Part shown: positions 1-8,092 of the stretch, one piece after another | How the letters are laid out: each line of letters starts with the position of its first letter | Numbering within the stretch: position 1 is the stretch's first letter | NCBI GenBank assembly: GCA_040391605.1 | Contig: JBEBXK010000006.1 | Location: forward strand, 66,029-130,028 | From: Vulgatibacter incomptus_A | Lineage (GTDB): Bacteria; Myxococcota; Myxococcia; Myxococcales; Vulgatibacteraceae | Length of the DNA: 64,000 nucleotides | Direction of reading: 5' to 3' | Notes under the pieces: generated by a model | Databases searched by the model: none | Told to the model about the DNA's origin: nothing | The model's input: only the letters and a program-made list of their open reading frames with translations | Translations under genes and position numbers: made by a program

Positions 1-234
1 GATCCAGGTGGAGCGCGGCCCCCACGCCGCCGCTCGAGTCGTCACTGCAGATCTCGAGTGGACTCCGTGAAGGCTCGGCCCTGGCCCTGCCAGGTGTCAG
101 CAAGGAGGCGAAGACGATCATCGCGATCGTCGCTGCCGTCCTCTGCGGGCACGGCCTCGGGCAAGTGACCCCAACGATTACACCCTTGGCCTCGAGGGAG
201 GAGGGTTCGCTGTCCGTGCTGGCTGGAATCGGCA
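1..234. other. Non-coding or unassigned left edge
   Basis: No reading frame here resembles a protein family I recognise. The open frames are continuations or shadows of the dinB frame. The stretch lies downstream of the dinB stop and may hold its terminator or the tail of a gene cut by the window edge, but I see no clear hairpin. Confidence 0.4.
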
Positions 235-1419
235 TCATTCGAGGTCGCTCGCCCGGCGGATCGCAGCCTTGCCGAAGCGGGAGCGCACCCGATCCATCGT
301 GCGATCGAGATCGTGGCTACGGGGATCGGGGCGGGTGGCGAAGAGCTCACCCTGGATCGGTGGGGAGTCTTCGCCGAGCTCGAAGGCGGTGACGCCCACC
401 AGGCGAATGGGCTCGTCCAGCGGGAAGGAGGGCAGGAGGGCCAGGGCGGCGGCGTGGATGGCACCGGCGTTGTCGGTGGCGCGGTGGAGGGTGGTCTGCC
501 TGCTGACGATCTGAAAGGAGGAGGTCTTGAGCTTCACCCGGACGCCTCGAGCGACGAGGGCGTTCTTTCGCAGCCGCGCAGCCACCTCGTCCGCGGCGTG
601 GAGGAGGTGGGGCGCAATGGCGGCGGGGCCGATTACGTCCACATCGAGGGTCTCCTCTGACCCCACGGAGCGCGCCTCGCGTTGAGGGACGACCGCGCGG
701 GGATCGTCACCCTGGGCGAGGCGGATCAGGTGCGGGCCCTGACGACCGACGCTCGACTCGAGGAGGTCGGCCGAGGCGGCGGCGACGTCGCCGATGGTCC
801 GGAGGCCGAGCTTGCGGAGCTTCTCCTCGGTGACGGGGCCCACGCCCCAGAGCCGCCGAAGGGGCAGCGGATCGAGGAAGGCCCGGATGGCCTGCGGATG
901 GACGACCATGAGGCCGTCGGGCTTCCGATGGTCGCTGGCGACCTTGGCGGCGAATTTGGTTGGCGCGACGCCCACCGAGACCTTGAGGCCGCCGGTGGCC
1001 TCGAAGACCCTGGCCTTGATCCGCCGGCCCAGCTCGTTGGGCGAGCCGAAGAGGGCGCGGGCGGCGCTCATGTCGAGGAAGGCCTCGTCCAGGCTCAGGG
1101 GCTCGACGATGGGAGTGAATGACTCAAACACCTCCATCACCTGGCGGGAGATCTCCTGGTAGCGGGAGAAGCGAGGTGGGATCACCAGGGCCTGGGGGCA
1201 GCGCTGGCGTGCGACCTCCATGGACATGGCGCTGCCGACGCCGAAGCGCCTCGCGGCATAGGACGCGGTGGCGACCACGCTGCGCGGGCCCTGGCCGCCG
1301 ATGAGGAGGGGGCGCCCTCGCAGCGTGGGATCGTCGAGCTCCTCCACCGCGGCGAAGAAGGCGTCCATGTCCGCGTGGACGATGATCCGCGGCCAGCGAT
1401 TTCCCTTGCTCCCTTCCAT
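235..1419 (-). CDS. dinB: DNA polymerase IV (Y-family translesion polymerase)
   Basis: Error-prone Y-family DNA polymerase that extends primers past lesions. The 394-residue product starts with the family signature DMDAFFAAVE (residues 17-26), and the catalytic SLDEAFLD motif falls at 109-116 with the Asp-Glu pair at 111-112. A helix-hairpin-helix region with a WGVG motif (thumb) and the little-finger domain follow. The ATG at 1419 was chosen because the conserved fold begins about 10 residues in; the open frame continues upstream, but that part overlaps the divergent neighbour and has no family character. No beta-clamp peptide is obvious at the C-terminus. Only 66 bp separate it from the divergent flavoprotein gene, so the two promoters must overlap. 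No LexA box was identified by eye. Family assignment is very secure. Confidence 0.96.
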   Translation of the reverse strand: MEGSKGNRWPRIIVHADMDAFFAAVEELDDPTLRGRPLLIGGQGPRSVVATASYAARRFGVGSAMSMEVARQRCPQALVIPPRFSRYQEISRQVMEVFESFTPIVEPLSLDEAFLDMSAARALFGSPNELGRRIKARVFEATGGLKVSVGVAPTKFAAKVASDHRKPDGLMVVHPQAIRAFLDPLPLRRLWGVGPVTEEKLRKLGLRTIGDVAAASADLLESSVGRQGPHLIRLAQGDDPRAVVPQREARSVGSEETLDVDVIGPAAIAPHLLHAADEVAARLRKNALVARGVRVKLKTSSFQIVSRQTTLHRATDNAGAIHAAALALLPSFPLDEPIRLVGVTAFELGEDSPPIQGELFATRPDPRSHDLDRTMDRVRSRFGKAAIRRASDLE

Positions 1420-1485
1420 GTCCTCAAGTTGGCACGTTCGCCCCGGATCGCACAACGGAGCCGAGGACGTTGCTACGATGTCCGG

Positions 1486-3159
1486 ATGACGGAGCCGATC
1501 GTGAGAGATAGACGCCTGTTGGCGCTGCCGCAGGTGGAGCGCTGGCCCACCGCGGCGGAGGCGGAGGCCTCGCTGTGGTTCTCGAGCTTTCCGCTGGGGC
1601 GATCGCTGGTGGCCGAGGCGCGCACCTGGGTGCCGGCGATGGTCCCCTGGCGCGCGACGGAGGACGGCTTCGTCACCGATTCGGTGATCGACTGGTACGC
1701 CCGCTTCGCCGAGGGGCAACCCGGAGTGCTGGTGGTGGAGGCCACCGGGATCCGCGACGTACCCAGCGGGCCGCTTCTCCGGATCGGTCATGAACGCTAC
1801 GTCCCCGGCCTGCGCCGGCTGGTGGAGGCGGTGCGGGAGGCGAGCGGCGGCAGGACGCGGCTGCTGATCCAGCTCATCGACTTTCTCGCGATCAAGCGCC
1901 GCGCCTCGAAGGAGGCGTTCTTCACCCGCTTTCTCAAGGTGAACGACGAGCTGAGGCGCCGCGCCGCGGCCTCGCCCCGCGCGGCCGCCTGGCTGCTCGG
2001 GTTGGAGGGAGGCTCGTCTTTCACGGGAGCGGCGGCGCCAGGGGGCGAGGCGGGTGCGAGGGGCGGCGCCGAGCGCTCCGCGGCGCAGGCTCGAGGCGTG
2101 GCCGGGGCTGAGACGGGTGCGCCGGGCGGTGTGTCGGGAGGAGAGGGGGCGACCACCGAAAATGATGTGCTGCTATTTATTTCATCCAGTGAAGAGGCGC
2201 TCAGGCGGCGGCTGGCGGAGGCGCCGGAGGACGTCCTCGAGGAGATCCTGCCGGCCCGGGAGTGGGAGAGCTATCGGATGGGCCATCGGGAGCGGGTGAC
2301 GGATCTGCACCTGCCCCACATCCGGGAGCTGCCTCTGACGCTGCCGGCGCTCTTCGCGTCGGCAGCGGGTCGGGCGCAGGAGGCGGGCTTCGATGGAGTC
2401 GAGCTCCACTACGCCCACGCCTACACCATGGCCTCCTTCCTCTCTCGCCGAAATACCCGCGACGACGGCTATGGCGGCGGGCGGGAGGCGAGGGTGCGGC
2501 TGCCCCTGGAGGTCTTCGCCAAGGTGCGGGAGGCGGTGGGGCCGGAGTTCTGTGTCGGCTGCCGCTACCTGGGGGACGAGGTGATCGAGGGAGGCAGCCG
2601 GGTGGAGGACGCCGCGTACTTCGCGGTGGAGTTCGCCCGGGCGGGCTTTGATTTTCTCAGCGTCTCCAAGGGCGGGAAGTTCGAGGACGCGAAGCAGCCG
2701 AAGGAGGGGGCCGCGGCCTATCCCTACACCGGCCCCAGTGGCCACGAGTGCATGCCGCCGGTGCGGATCGACGAGAGGGGGCCGTTCTCACGGAACGTGA
2801 GTCTTGCGGCGACGATCCGCAGGGAGGTGCGGGGCGCGGGCTTCGAGACGCCGGTGATCACGGCAGGGGGCATCGCCACCTTTGATGAGGCCGAGGGGAT
2901 CTTGCAGCGGGGAGAGGCGGACGCCATCGCCTCGGCTCGTCAGACCCTCGCCGATCCCGATTGGTTCCGGAAGACTCGCCGGGGCGAGGGCGGATCCATC
3001 CGCCGATGCTTCTTCACCAACTACTGCGAAGCCTTGGACCAATCTCATAAGGAGGTGACCTGCCAGCGCTGGGATCGGGTCTTCCCCGAAGGGGAGCCGC
3101 CGGTGCCCAGGAGCCGTGATGGAAGGCGCAGGCTGACGCCTCCCCGCTGGGCCGGCTGA
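1486..3159 (+). CDS. Old Yellow Enzyme-family NADH:flavin oxidoreductase with low-complexity insert
   Basis: FMN-dependent TIM-barrel ene-reductase of the OYE/2,4-dienoyl-CoA reductase family, 557 residues. The active-site strand reads GFDGVELHYAHAY (about 301-313), followed by FLSRRNTRDDGYGG, which matches the family FLSP-x-N-R-x-D-x-YGG motif. The late barrel strands ITAGGI and the DAIASARQTLADPDW segment are also typical. The C-terminus has three Cys (CFFTNYC and TCQRW), reminiscent of the Fe-S site in long OYEs, but the usual CxxCxxxC is incomplete. Residues about 135-275 depart from the family, and 174-225 are a Gly/Ala-rich stretch ending in a run of A/T-ending codons unlike the rest of the gene. 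The ATG at 1486 is preferred over the upstream frame, which overlaps dinB. Substrate unknown. Confidence 0.88.
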   Translation: MTEPIVRDRRLLALPQVERWPTAAEAEASLWFSSFPLGRSLVAEARTWVPAMVPWRATEDGFVTDSVIDWYARFAEGQPGVLVVEATGIRDVPSGPLLRIGHERYVPGLRRLVEAVREASGGRTRLLIQLIDFLAIKRRASKEAFFTRFLKVNDELRRRAAASPRAAAWLLGLEGGSSFTGAAAPGGEAGARGGAERSAAQARGVAGAETGAPGGVSGGEGATTENDVLLFISSSEEALRRRLAEAPEDVLEEILPAREWESYRMGHRERVTDLHLPHIRELPLTLPALFASAAGRAQEAGFDGVELHYAHAYTMASFLSRRNTRDDGYGGGREARVRLPLEVFAKVREAVGPEFCVGCRYLGDEVIEGGSRVEDAAYFAVEFARAGFDFLSVSKGGKFEDAKQPKEGAAAYPYTGPSGHECMPPVRIDERGPFSRNVSLAATIRREVRGAGFETPVITAGGIATFDEAEGILQRGEADAIASARQTLADPDWFRKTRRGEGGSIRRCFFTNYCEALDQSHKEVTCQRWDRVFPEGEPPVPRSRDGRRRLTPPRWAG

Positions 3160-3180
3160 TCGGCCGTCGCGGCTGGAATG

Positions 3181-3753
3181 CTACGGCTCCCGCTTCGGGT
3201 GGAAGTCGTGGAGGAAAACGTAGTCGTTGGCGGCGGCGTCCGAGTGGCAGGCGACGCAGACCGCTGTGCCGCCGGTGCCAAAGCCTGCGATGGGACGGCC
3301 CTGGGCGTCCAGGACCACCGAGGAGTCGGAGGTCTCGAGCCAGAACCAACGGCCGCGCTCCTTGGCCATGATCGTGAGGAGGGAGGGCTCGTTGGTGTTG
3401 GGGCTGCGTCGGTTCTCCATCACGATCTGGGCGCCGTCTGGCAAGGGCAGGAGCTGATCGCGCATGGCGGCCGTGACCACCGCGTTGTGGAAAGCGATCA
3501 CATAGCGGCCGCCGTGCGCGGTGGAGAAGCCCGGGATGGGCAGCTCAGGGAAGGTCGGCCAGAACTGATAGTCCTGGATCTGATCGAAGATCATCCGGGC
3601 CTCCGCCGACGGCGGCGCAGCCTGGAGCTGGACGCTCTCCACCGCCAGCCCATCGCTCTCCGGGAGGGAGGCCGTGGCCGGCGGGCTCGAGGAGGTGGCG
3701 CATCCCGCCACGACGAGGGCGGCGAAGATCACGAGTCGATCCTTGGCAGCCAT
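3181..3753 (-). CDS. Cytochrome P460-like c-type haem lipoprotein
   Basis: A 190-residue exported protein: a hydrophobic signal ends in a lipobox (VAGC, Cys18), so it is probably lipid-anchored in the periplasm. Near the C-terminus a single CVACH haem c motif is followed by NDYVFLHDF; this CxxCH plus DYVF arrangement is typical of cytochrome P460. The central GGRYVIAFHNAVV and DGAQIVMENRR segments also fit the P460 beta fold. P460 proteins oxidise hydroxylamine or bind small nitrogen oxides, but many homologues have no tested function. The gene follows the YceI gene by 7 bp, so the two are probably co-transcribed; it converges on the OYE gene with a 21-bp gap. Confidence 0.75.
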   Translation of the reverse strand: MAAKDRLVIFAALVVAGCATSSSPPATASLPESDGLAVESVQLQAAPPSAEARMIFDQIQDYQFWPTFPELPIPGFSTAHGGRYVIAFHNAVVTAAMRDQLLPLPDGAQIVMENRRSPNTNEPSLLTIMAKERGRWFWLETSDSSVVLDAQGRPIAGFGTGGTAVCVACHSDAAANDYVFLHDFHPKREP

Positions 3754-3760
3754 CGAAGCT

Positions 3761-4297
3761 TCAGGCTTCCTGGATCAGCTCGACGTCGATGAGGATGTCG
3801 ACCGTGTCGCCGACCATCACGCCGCCGGCCTCCAGGGCGGTGTTCCAGACGAGGCCGAACTCCTTGCGGTTGATCCGGGTGGACGCCGACGCGCCCATGC
3901 GGATCCCGCCCCAGGGATCCTTCACCTGGGTGTCGAGGCCATCCACTTTCAGCGTGATCTCCTTGCTCACGCCGCGGATCGATAGATCGCCGACGACGTC
4001 GAGCTTGCCCTTGCCCTGGGAGGTGGCGCGCTTGGATTGGAAGCGGATCTCTGGATGCTTCTCCACCTCGAGGAAGTCGGCGCTGCGTAGATGCGTGTCG
4101 CGGGTCTCATCCCGGGTGTTGACGCTGGCTGCCTCGATGGCCGCCTCGATGGCGATCGCCTCCGGCCTGTCGGGATCGAAGCGGACGCTGCCGCTGACCT
4201 TGGAGAATTCGCCGCGGACGGTGCTGACCATCAGATGGCGCACCTTGAAGTGGGCGTTGGAATGGACGGGATCGATCTTGTACGAGACGGCGGACAT
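3761..4297 (-). CDS. YceI family lipocalin-like protein
   Basis: A 178-residue YceI-family protein, a beta-barrel fold that binds polyisoprenoid or other hydrophobic ligands. The start MSAVSYKIDPVHSNAHFKVRH contains the signature DPxHSxxxFxVxHL, and GDLSIRGVSKEITL is the family motif preceding the second half of the barrel. There is no signal peptide, so this is likely a cytoplasmic member. The ATG at 4297 is preceded by a GAGGAGT ribosome site; an upstream Met in the same frame adds 14 residues with no family match. The P460-like gene follows directly. Confidence 0.92.
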   Translation of the reverse strand: MSAVSYKIDPVHSNAHFKVRHLMVSTVRGEFSKVSGSVRFDPDRPEAIAIEAAIEAASVNTRDETRDTHLRSADFLEVEKHPEIRFQSKRATSQGKGKLDVVGDLSIRGVSKEITLKVDGLDTQVKDPWGGIRMGASASTRINRKEFGLVWNTALEAGGVMVGDTVDILIDVELIQEA

Positions 4298-4368
4298 GAC
4301 GGACTCCTCGGAGCGGCGCTCGCTTCGGAGGTTGTGCATCCGGGCCGGCGGGCGCCCGGCTCCACCCT

Positions 4369-4614
4369 TCAGCTGGGGTAGGTGTGGACGATCCGCTCCC
4401 GGGTGACGGCGATCACGTCCCCGACGGCAGCTGGCGGATGCGTCTCGAAGACGGCGACGTCGAGCCCCGACTCGGTGCGGACGTCCAGGAGGCGGTCGCG
4501 GAAGATGGCGCCGTCCGAGAGCTCCACCTCCAGCTCCGCCCGCATCAGGACGGACTCCTCCAGGACTTCAAGGAAGTCACAGCGCCCCAGCGCCAGCTGT
4601 TCGAATCGGCTCAT
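4369..4614 (-). CDS. Small hypothetical protein
   Basis: An 81-residue acidic protein of alternating hydrophobic and charged residues, suggesting a small all-beta domain (segments LRAELEVELSDG, GLDVAVFETHPP, GDVIAVTRERIVHT). I do not recognise the family. It has no signal peptide, membrane segment or Cys cluster. The start at 4614 gives a compact domain; a longer start at 4677 adds an Arg-rich leader and is less likely. It lies 71 bp upstream of the YceI gene on the same strand and may share its transcript. Confidence 0.55.
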   Translation of the reverse strand: MSRFEQLALGRCDFLEVLEESVLMRAELEVELSDGAIFRDRLLDVRTESGLDVAVFETHPPAAVGDVIAVTRERIVHTYPS

Positions 4615-4783
4615 CCCTACATATTTGGGGCGTGCTACGTGCCCTTGCAAGGGCCTTCGGCGCGAGACGCCGCCCACCTTCTTCGACCTTGCCGACAGGC
4701 CACGCCGAAGGGGTGGGTGGCCCAGCTCACGCCGCCGCTCGAGCTCGTTGGCGGCGACGCTCGGAGCGCTCGATCGTCTCTGC

Positions 4784-5314
4784 TCAGAACCCCTTGCCGA
4801 ACTTCGTCCGGTAGGCTCGTGAGTAGTCGACGTAGTTGCGCCAGGTTCGATCGAGGAGCTCGAGCTCGTCCGGGCGGAGCGGCCGGACCACCTTGGCGGG
4901 GGAGCCCATGATCATCGATCCGGCGGGCGCGACGAAGCCCGGCGTCACCAGGGCTCCGGCGGAGATCAGGCAGCGGTCGCCGATGGTTGCGTCGTCCATG
5001 ATGGTGGCCCGCATGCCGATCAGTACCTCGTCGCCGATGGTGCAGCCGTGGAGCATCGCGGCGTGACCGACGCTGACCCGATCGCCGAGGCGCAGGGCGA
5101 AGCGATCCTTGAGCACGTGGAGACAGGAGAGATCCTGCACGTTGGAGTCGGCGCCGATGTCGATGGAGTGGACGTCGCCCCGCACAACCACGCCCGGCCA
5201 GATGGAGGAGCGGGGGCCCAGGCGCACCTTGCCCAGGACGAGGGCCGTCTCGTCGACGTAGCAGCTCTCGTCGATCGAAGGCAGGGCGTCGGTGAAGGGG
5301 CAGGGTCGGATCAT
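4784..5314 (-). CDS. Gamma-carbonic anhydrase-like hexapeptide-repeat protein
   Basis: A 176-residue left-handed beta-helix protein of the gamma-carbonic anhydrase / PaaY / YrdA group. The hexapeptide turns are evident, and the segment RGDVHSIDIGADSNVQD matches the conserved RGD-x5-IG-x3-NIQD motif. Downstream VGHAAMLHGCTIGD supplies the two His (SVGHAA, LHG) expected to bind metal together with the His of the SCLHV segment. The final GSPAKVVRPL is the usual exit from the helix. Start ATG 5314 gives the normal family length. It is flanked by same-strand envelope genes with gaps over 140 bp, so it may be transcribed alone. Anhydrase activity cannot be assumed, since many relatives have other or no known activity. 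Confidence 0.88.
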   Translation of the reverse strand: MIRPCPFTDALPSIDESCYVDETALVLGKVRLGPRSSIWPGVVVRGDVHSIDIGADSNVQDLSCLHVLKDRFALRLGDRVSVGHAAMLHGCTIGDEVLIGMRATIMDDATIGDRCLISAGALVTPGFVAPAGSMIMGSPAKVVRPLRPDELELLDRTWRNYVDYSRAYRTKFGKGF

Positions 5315-5462
5315 CTGGGCCTCTCGTCTGGTGCGCGGATCCCCGACGGAGCGTCGGTGTTCATGGAGAGGGCTTCGGTCGATCGGGCCCGCCTCGTGAA
5401 GGGGTGAGCGATTCCCTGGGTCGCTTCCCGGCGCCAGGGCACGCCAGCGGTCGCATCCGATC

Positions 5463-6992
5463 TCAGAGCAGATCGTATTGGACCGCGGCCTCGAATTGGA
5501 CCCCGGAGAAGGCGGGGAAGTCGCGGCAGACGCCGCCGACACATTTGATCCCACCACGCTGGGAGCCGACCACCGCCTTGAGGCGGAGCCAGTCTGTGGG
5601 GAAGAGGCCGATGATCCCCGCGAAGAAGAGCTGCTGCGTGTTCTCGTTCTGGGTGTCGTAGCCGATCTCGGCGGTGAGGGAGCCGAGGTGGGCCTGCTCG
5701 ATGCCGAGCATGGTCGAGCCCCTGACGTAGTCGCGGCTGTCGAGGGTGCGCGACTCATGGGCCAGGACGATGTGGAGGGCGTAGGGGCCTCCCACCGACT
5801 GGACCCAATCGGTCTCGGCGTGCCGCATGCTCTTGGTGGCGATCAGGGCGTCTTCCTTGATCTCCTCCCGGTAGCCTGCGCTGGCGTACCAGCGGGATCG
5901 TCCGCCGCCGTAGGTGAGCTCGAAGCCGCCGTAGCCATGCCAGACGTTGGTGTAGACGGCCTTGGGATCGATCTGCCGCAGCAGACCGCTGGTGTAGAGC
6001 ACCAGGCTGCCGTCGAGGAAGGAGCGGGAGACCTTGCCTCGGAGACCGCGGACGTTCTCGTTGTCCGAGACCTCCTGATCGATCCGTTCGAGGGTGGGGG
6101 GCTGGTTGTAGGTGATGGGGGTGGGGAGCACGGGGTTGGTGCTGCCGATCACCCGGAACTGCTCGAGCCAGAGGCCCTCCACCAGGAGGGAGACGAGCTG
6201 CAGATCCATGTCCGCCGAGGCGTAGACGGCGGTGCCGCTCTCGTCGACGGTGATGATCCGGTACTGCTCCATGGCCCCTTCGACGTAGAGCGAGAGCCAG
6301 TCGGTCATCGGCAGATCGAGGTAGGCGCCTCCTGCCAGCGTATGCTCGCCGTCGATCCCCTCGAGGGTAGGGGTGCGCTGCTGCAGATACAGACCGTGGA
6401 AGGAGAGATCGGCGCGGCCCAAATGCAGGGTGGTGCTGGCCCCGGCCAGGGTGTCGTTGGGGTTCTCCACGAATTTCTGGGTCGGGCCGTCGAGGTTGGC
6501 GACGTTGGTGATGCCGGCGAAGGCCTTGGCCGAGAGGATCTCGCCCTGCCAGCCGGCGACGCCCCCCCGCATCGACTGCTCCGCGCCGAGCTCGTCCACC
6601 TTGCGCAGGGAGAGGATCAGCCCCCGGCCGAGCTGCATGTAGCTATCACCGAGGGTAAAAGAGGCGTCACCCATCTGATGGGCGAGGGTGATGCGCTTGA
6701 GGCGGAAATCGTTGGCGTAGGCCGAGGACTGCCCTGGCGGGAGGCCTGCGGCGTCGGGGAAGCCGCTGAAGACGACGGAGTCGACCTGCAGGCTGAGGGA
6801 GGTGTCCTCCATCTGGCCATCGAGGTAGAGCTTGTTGATCCCGACGCCGTAATCGTCGTCGGTGTCGACGCCGTTCTTGTTGTCGCCGCGCTGCTCCACC
6901 ACCGTCGTATTCAGCAGCCGGAGACTTTGGGCCGGCGCGACGCGAGGGAGGAAGAGGAGGGGGAGGAGGGCGAGGGCCGCCGCATGCCTCAT
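5463..6992 (-). CDS. DUF6029-like secreted beta-rich envelope protein
   Basis: A 509-residue protein with a clear signal peptide (MRHAAALALLPLLFLPRVAPAQ). The mature part consists of alternating amphipathic strands with many aromatic girdle-like residues (YGVGINKLYLDGQ, LTLAHQMGD, SFTLGDSYMQLGRG, GAYLDLPMTDWLSLYVEG), and the C-terminus ends in AVQYDLL. It therefore looks like an outer-membrane beta-barrel or a large beta-sheet protein. The overall pattern resembles the DUF6029 family, for which no function is established; this assignment is from memory and unverified. Its ATG overlaps the stop of the preceding TlpA gene by ATGA, so it is the last gene of the thioredoxin operon. Two Cys lie close together near the C-terminus (KCVGGVC), a plausible substrate for the neighbouring thioredoxins. 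Confidence 0.7.
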   Translation of the reverse strand: MRHAAALALLPLLFLPRVAPAQSLRLLNTTVVEQRGDNKNGVDTDDDYGVGINKLYLDGQMEDTSLSLQVDSVVFSGFPDAAGLPPGQSSAYANDFRLKRITLAHQMGDASFTLGDSYMQLGRGLILSLRKVDELGAEQSMRGGVAGWQGEILSAKAFAGITNVANLDGPTQKFVENPNDTLAGASTTLHLGRADLSFHGLYLQQRTPTLEGIDGEHTLAGGAYLDLPMTDWLSLYVEGAMEQYRIITVDESGTAVYASADMDLQLVSLLVEGLWLEQFRVIGSTNPVLPTPITYNQPPTLERIDQEVSDNENVRGLRGKVSRSFLDGSLVLYTSGLLRQIDPKAVYTNVWHGYGGFELTYGGGRSRWYASAGYREEIKEDALIATKSMRHAETDWVQSVGGPYALHIVLAHESRTLDSRDYVRGSTMLGIEQAHLGSLTAEIGYDTQNENTQQLFFAGIIGLFPTDWLRLKAVVGSQRGGIKCVGGVCRDFPAFSGVQFEAAVQYDLL

Positions 6993-7525
6993 GGGGTGGC
7001 GACTGGCGTGGGCCGATTGGAGAGGAGGCCCAGGACCTCGGCCTCGAGGGCCTTCTCGGCCCCGCTGGTGAAGCCCGTATGCTGAGAGACCCGTCTGCCC
7101 TCGTGGTCGATCACCTGAAGGAAGGGGAGGGCATGCCTGGGGTTGAACCTGCCCAGGACCTTGCTGTCGGTGTCCAGGGGGATGGGCATGGTGAACTTGC
7201 GGTCGGCGACGAAGCGGCGGACCTCGGCGACAGTCTTGGGATCGTCGATGTTCACCGCCAGCACGGCCAGGCCGCTGTCGCCGTGGCGCTCGAGGAGAGA
7301 TTGCAGCACCGGGAGCTCCTGCTTGCAGGGCGCGCACCAGGTGGCCCAGAAGCTGAGGAGCACCACCTTGCCCTGGTAGTCGGAGAGCTTGACCCGCTTG
7401 CCATCCAGGGTGCGGAGGCTGAAGTCGGGGGCCTGGGGCCGCGCGTCCTGGGCGAGGGCGGGGAGGGCCAGGAAGCTGACGATGGCCAGGGGCAGCGCCC
7501 GGCGGAGGATCGATCGGAGGCTCAT
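6989..7525 (-). CDS. TlpA-type thioredoxin-like protein (exported)
   Basis: A 178-residue exported thioredoxin of the TlpA/ResA group: signal peptide ending LALPALAQ, then APDFSLRTLDGKRVKLSDYQGK and the active site FWATWCAPCKQE. A central insertion and the cis-Pro region NPRHALPFLQVIDHEG follow. Such proteins usually reduce disulfides in the cell envelope, for example in cytochrome c maturation. The ATG at 7525 overlaps the stop of the upstream gene (ATGA), which makes it a better start than the GTG at 7531. The 3' end overlaps the DUF6029-like gene in the same way, so the three genes are translationally coupled. Confidence 0.93.
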   Translation of the reverse strand: MSLRSILRRALPLAIVSFLALPALAQDARPQAPDFSLRTLDGKRVKLSDYQGKVVLLSFWATWCAPCKQELPVLQSLLERHGDSGLAVLAVNIDDPKTVAEVRRFVADRKFTMPIPLDTDSKVLGRFNPRHALPFLQVIDHEGRRVSQHTGFTSGAEKALEAEVLGLLSNRPTPVATP

Positions 7526-8088
7526 AGACACAGCTTACTCTTGATGGTGGCGCGGATCACCTGCTCGTCGAAGCCCTCCAGCTTCAGCAGGATCTTCATG
7601 GTGTCGACGTCCACGAGCATGTTCATCGGGGGCGTTCGATTGTAATAGGCGCCGAGTAGGAACTCCTTGTCCAGGACCAGGCGGTAGGGGAGCTTGTAGC
7701 GCTCCTTCCAGTCGGCGACCTGTTGAAGGGTCGCGGGTTTGAAGTTGGGGTCCTCGAACATCGCCGCCAGGATGGTGAGGCCCTCGCCGCCGAACTCCTT
7801 GTGGAGCTCCGCCAGCTTCGGCTGCTCCTCGATACAGGGGCCGCACCAGCCGGCGGTGGAGGTGATCAGCAGGAGGCGGCTCCCCTCGTCGGCGAAGACG
7901 TCGCCGAGGGAGTAAGTCCCGCCTTCCGGCGCCTCGAAGCTGAGGTCCGCGATGACCTTACCCACGTCCTTGCCGATGGGGCCGGCGGGGTAGGCGCCGC
8001 GGTCGCCAGGCTCGCAGCTGTCGGGATCGGCGGTGCCGCAGCCCCAGGCCAGCGCTGCCACGGCAAGCACGTAGAAGATGCGATTCAA
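7522..8088 (-). CDS. Lipoprotein thioredoxin-like protein (TlpA family)
   Basis: A 188-residue lipoprotein. The start is a TTG at 8088, supported by an AAGGAG ribosome site seven bases upstream, giving the signal LNRIFYVLAVAALAWGC with the lipobox Cys at residue 17. The mature domain has FEAPEGGTYSLGDVFADE, then STAGWCGPCIEEQPKL as the redox-active CxxC and a thioredoxin-fold tail with a cis-Pro region (NRTPPMNMLVDVDTMK). It is probably an envelope thiol-disulfide oxidoreductase. Its CGPC dipeptide differs from the CAPC and CQPC of its two operon partners, which suggests different redox potentials or partners. Confidence 0.88.
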   Translation of the reverse strand: MNRIFYVLAVAALAWGCGTADPDSCEPGDRGAYPAGPIGKDVGKVIADLSFEAPEGGTYSLGDVFADEGSRLLLITSTAGWCGPCIEEQPKLAELHKEFGGEGLTILAAMFEDPNFKPATLQQVADWKERYKLPYRLVLDKEFLLGAYYNRTPPMNMLVDVDTMKILLKLEGFDEQVIRATIKSKLCL

Positions 8089-8092
8089 CGAT

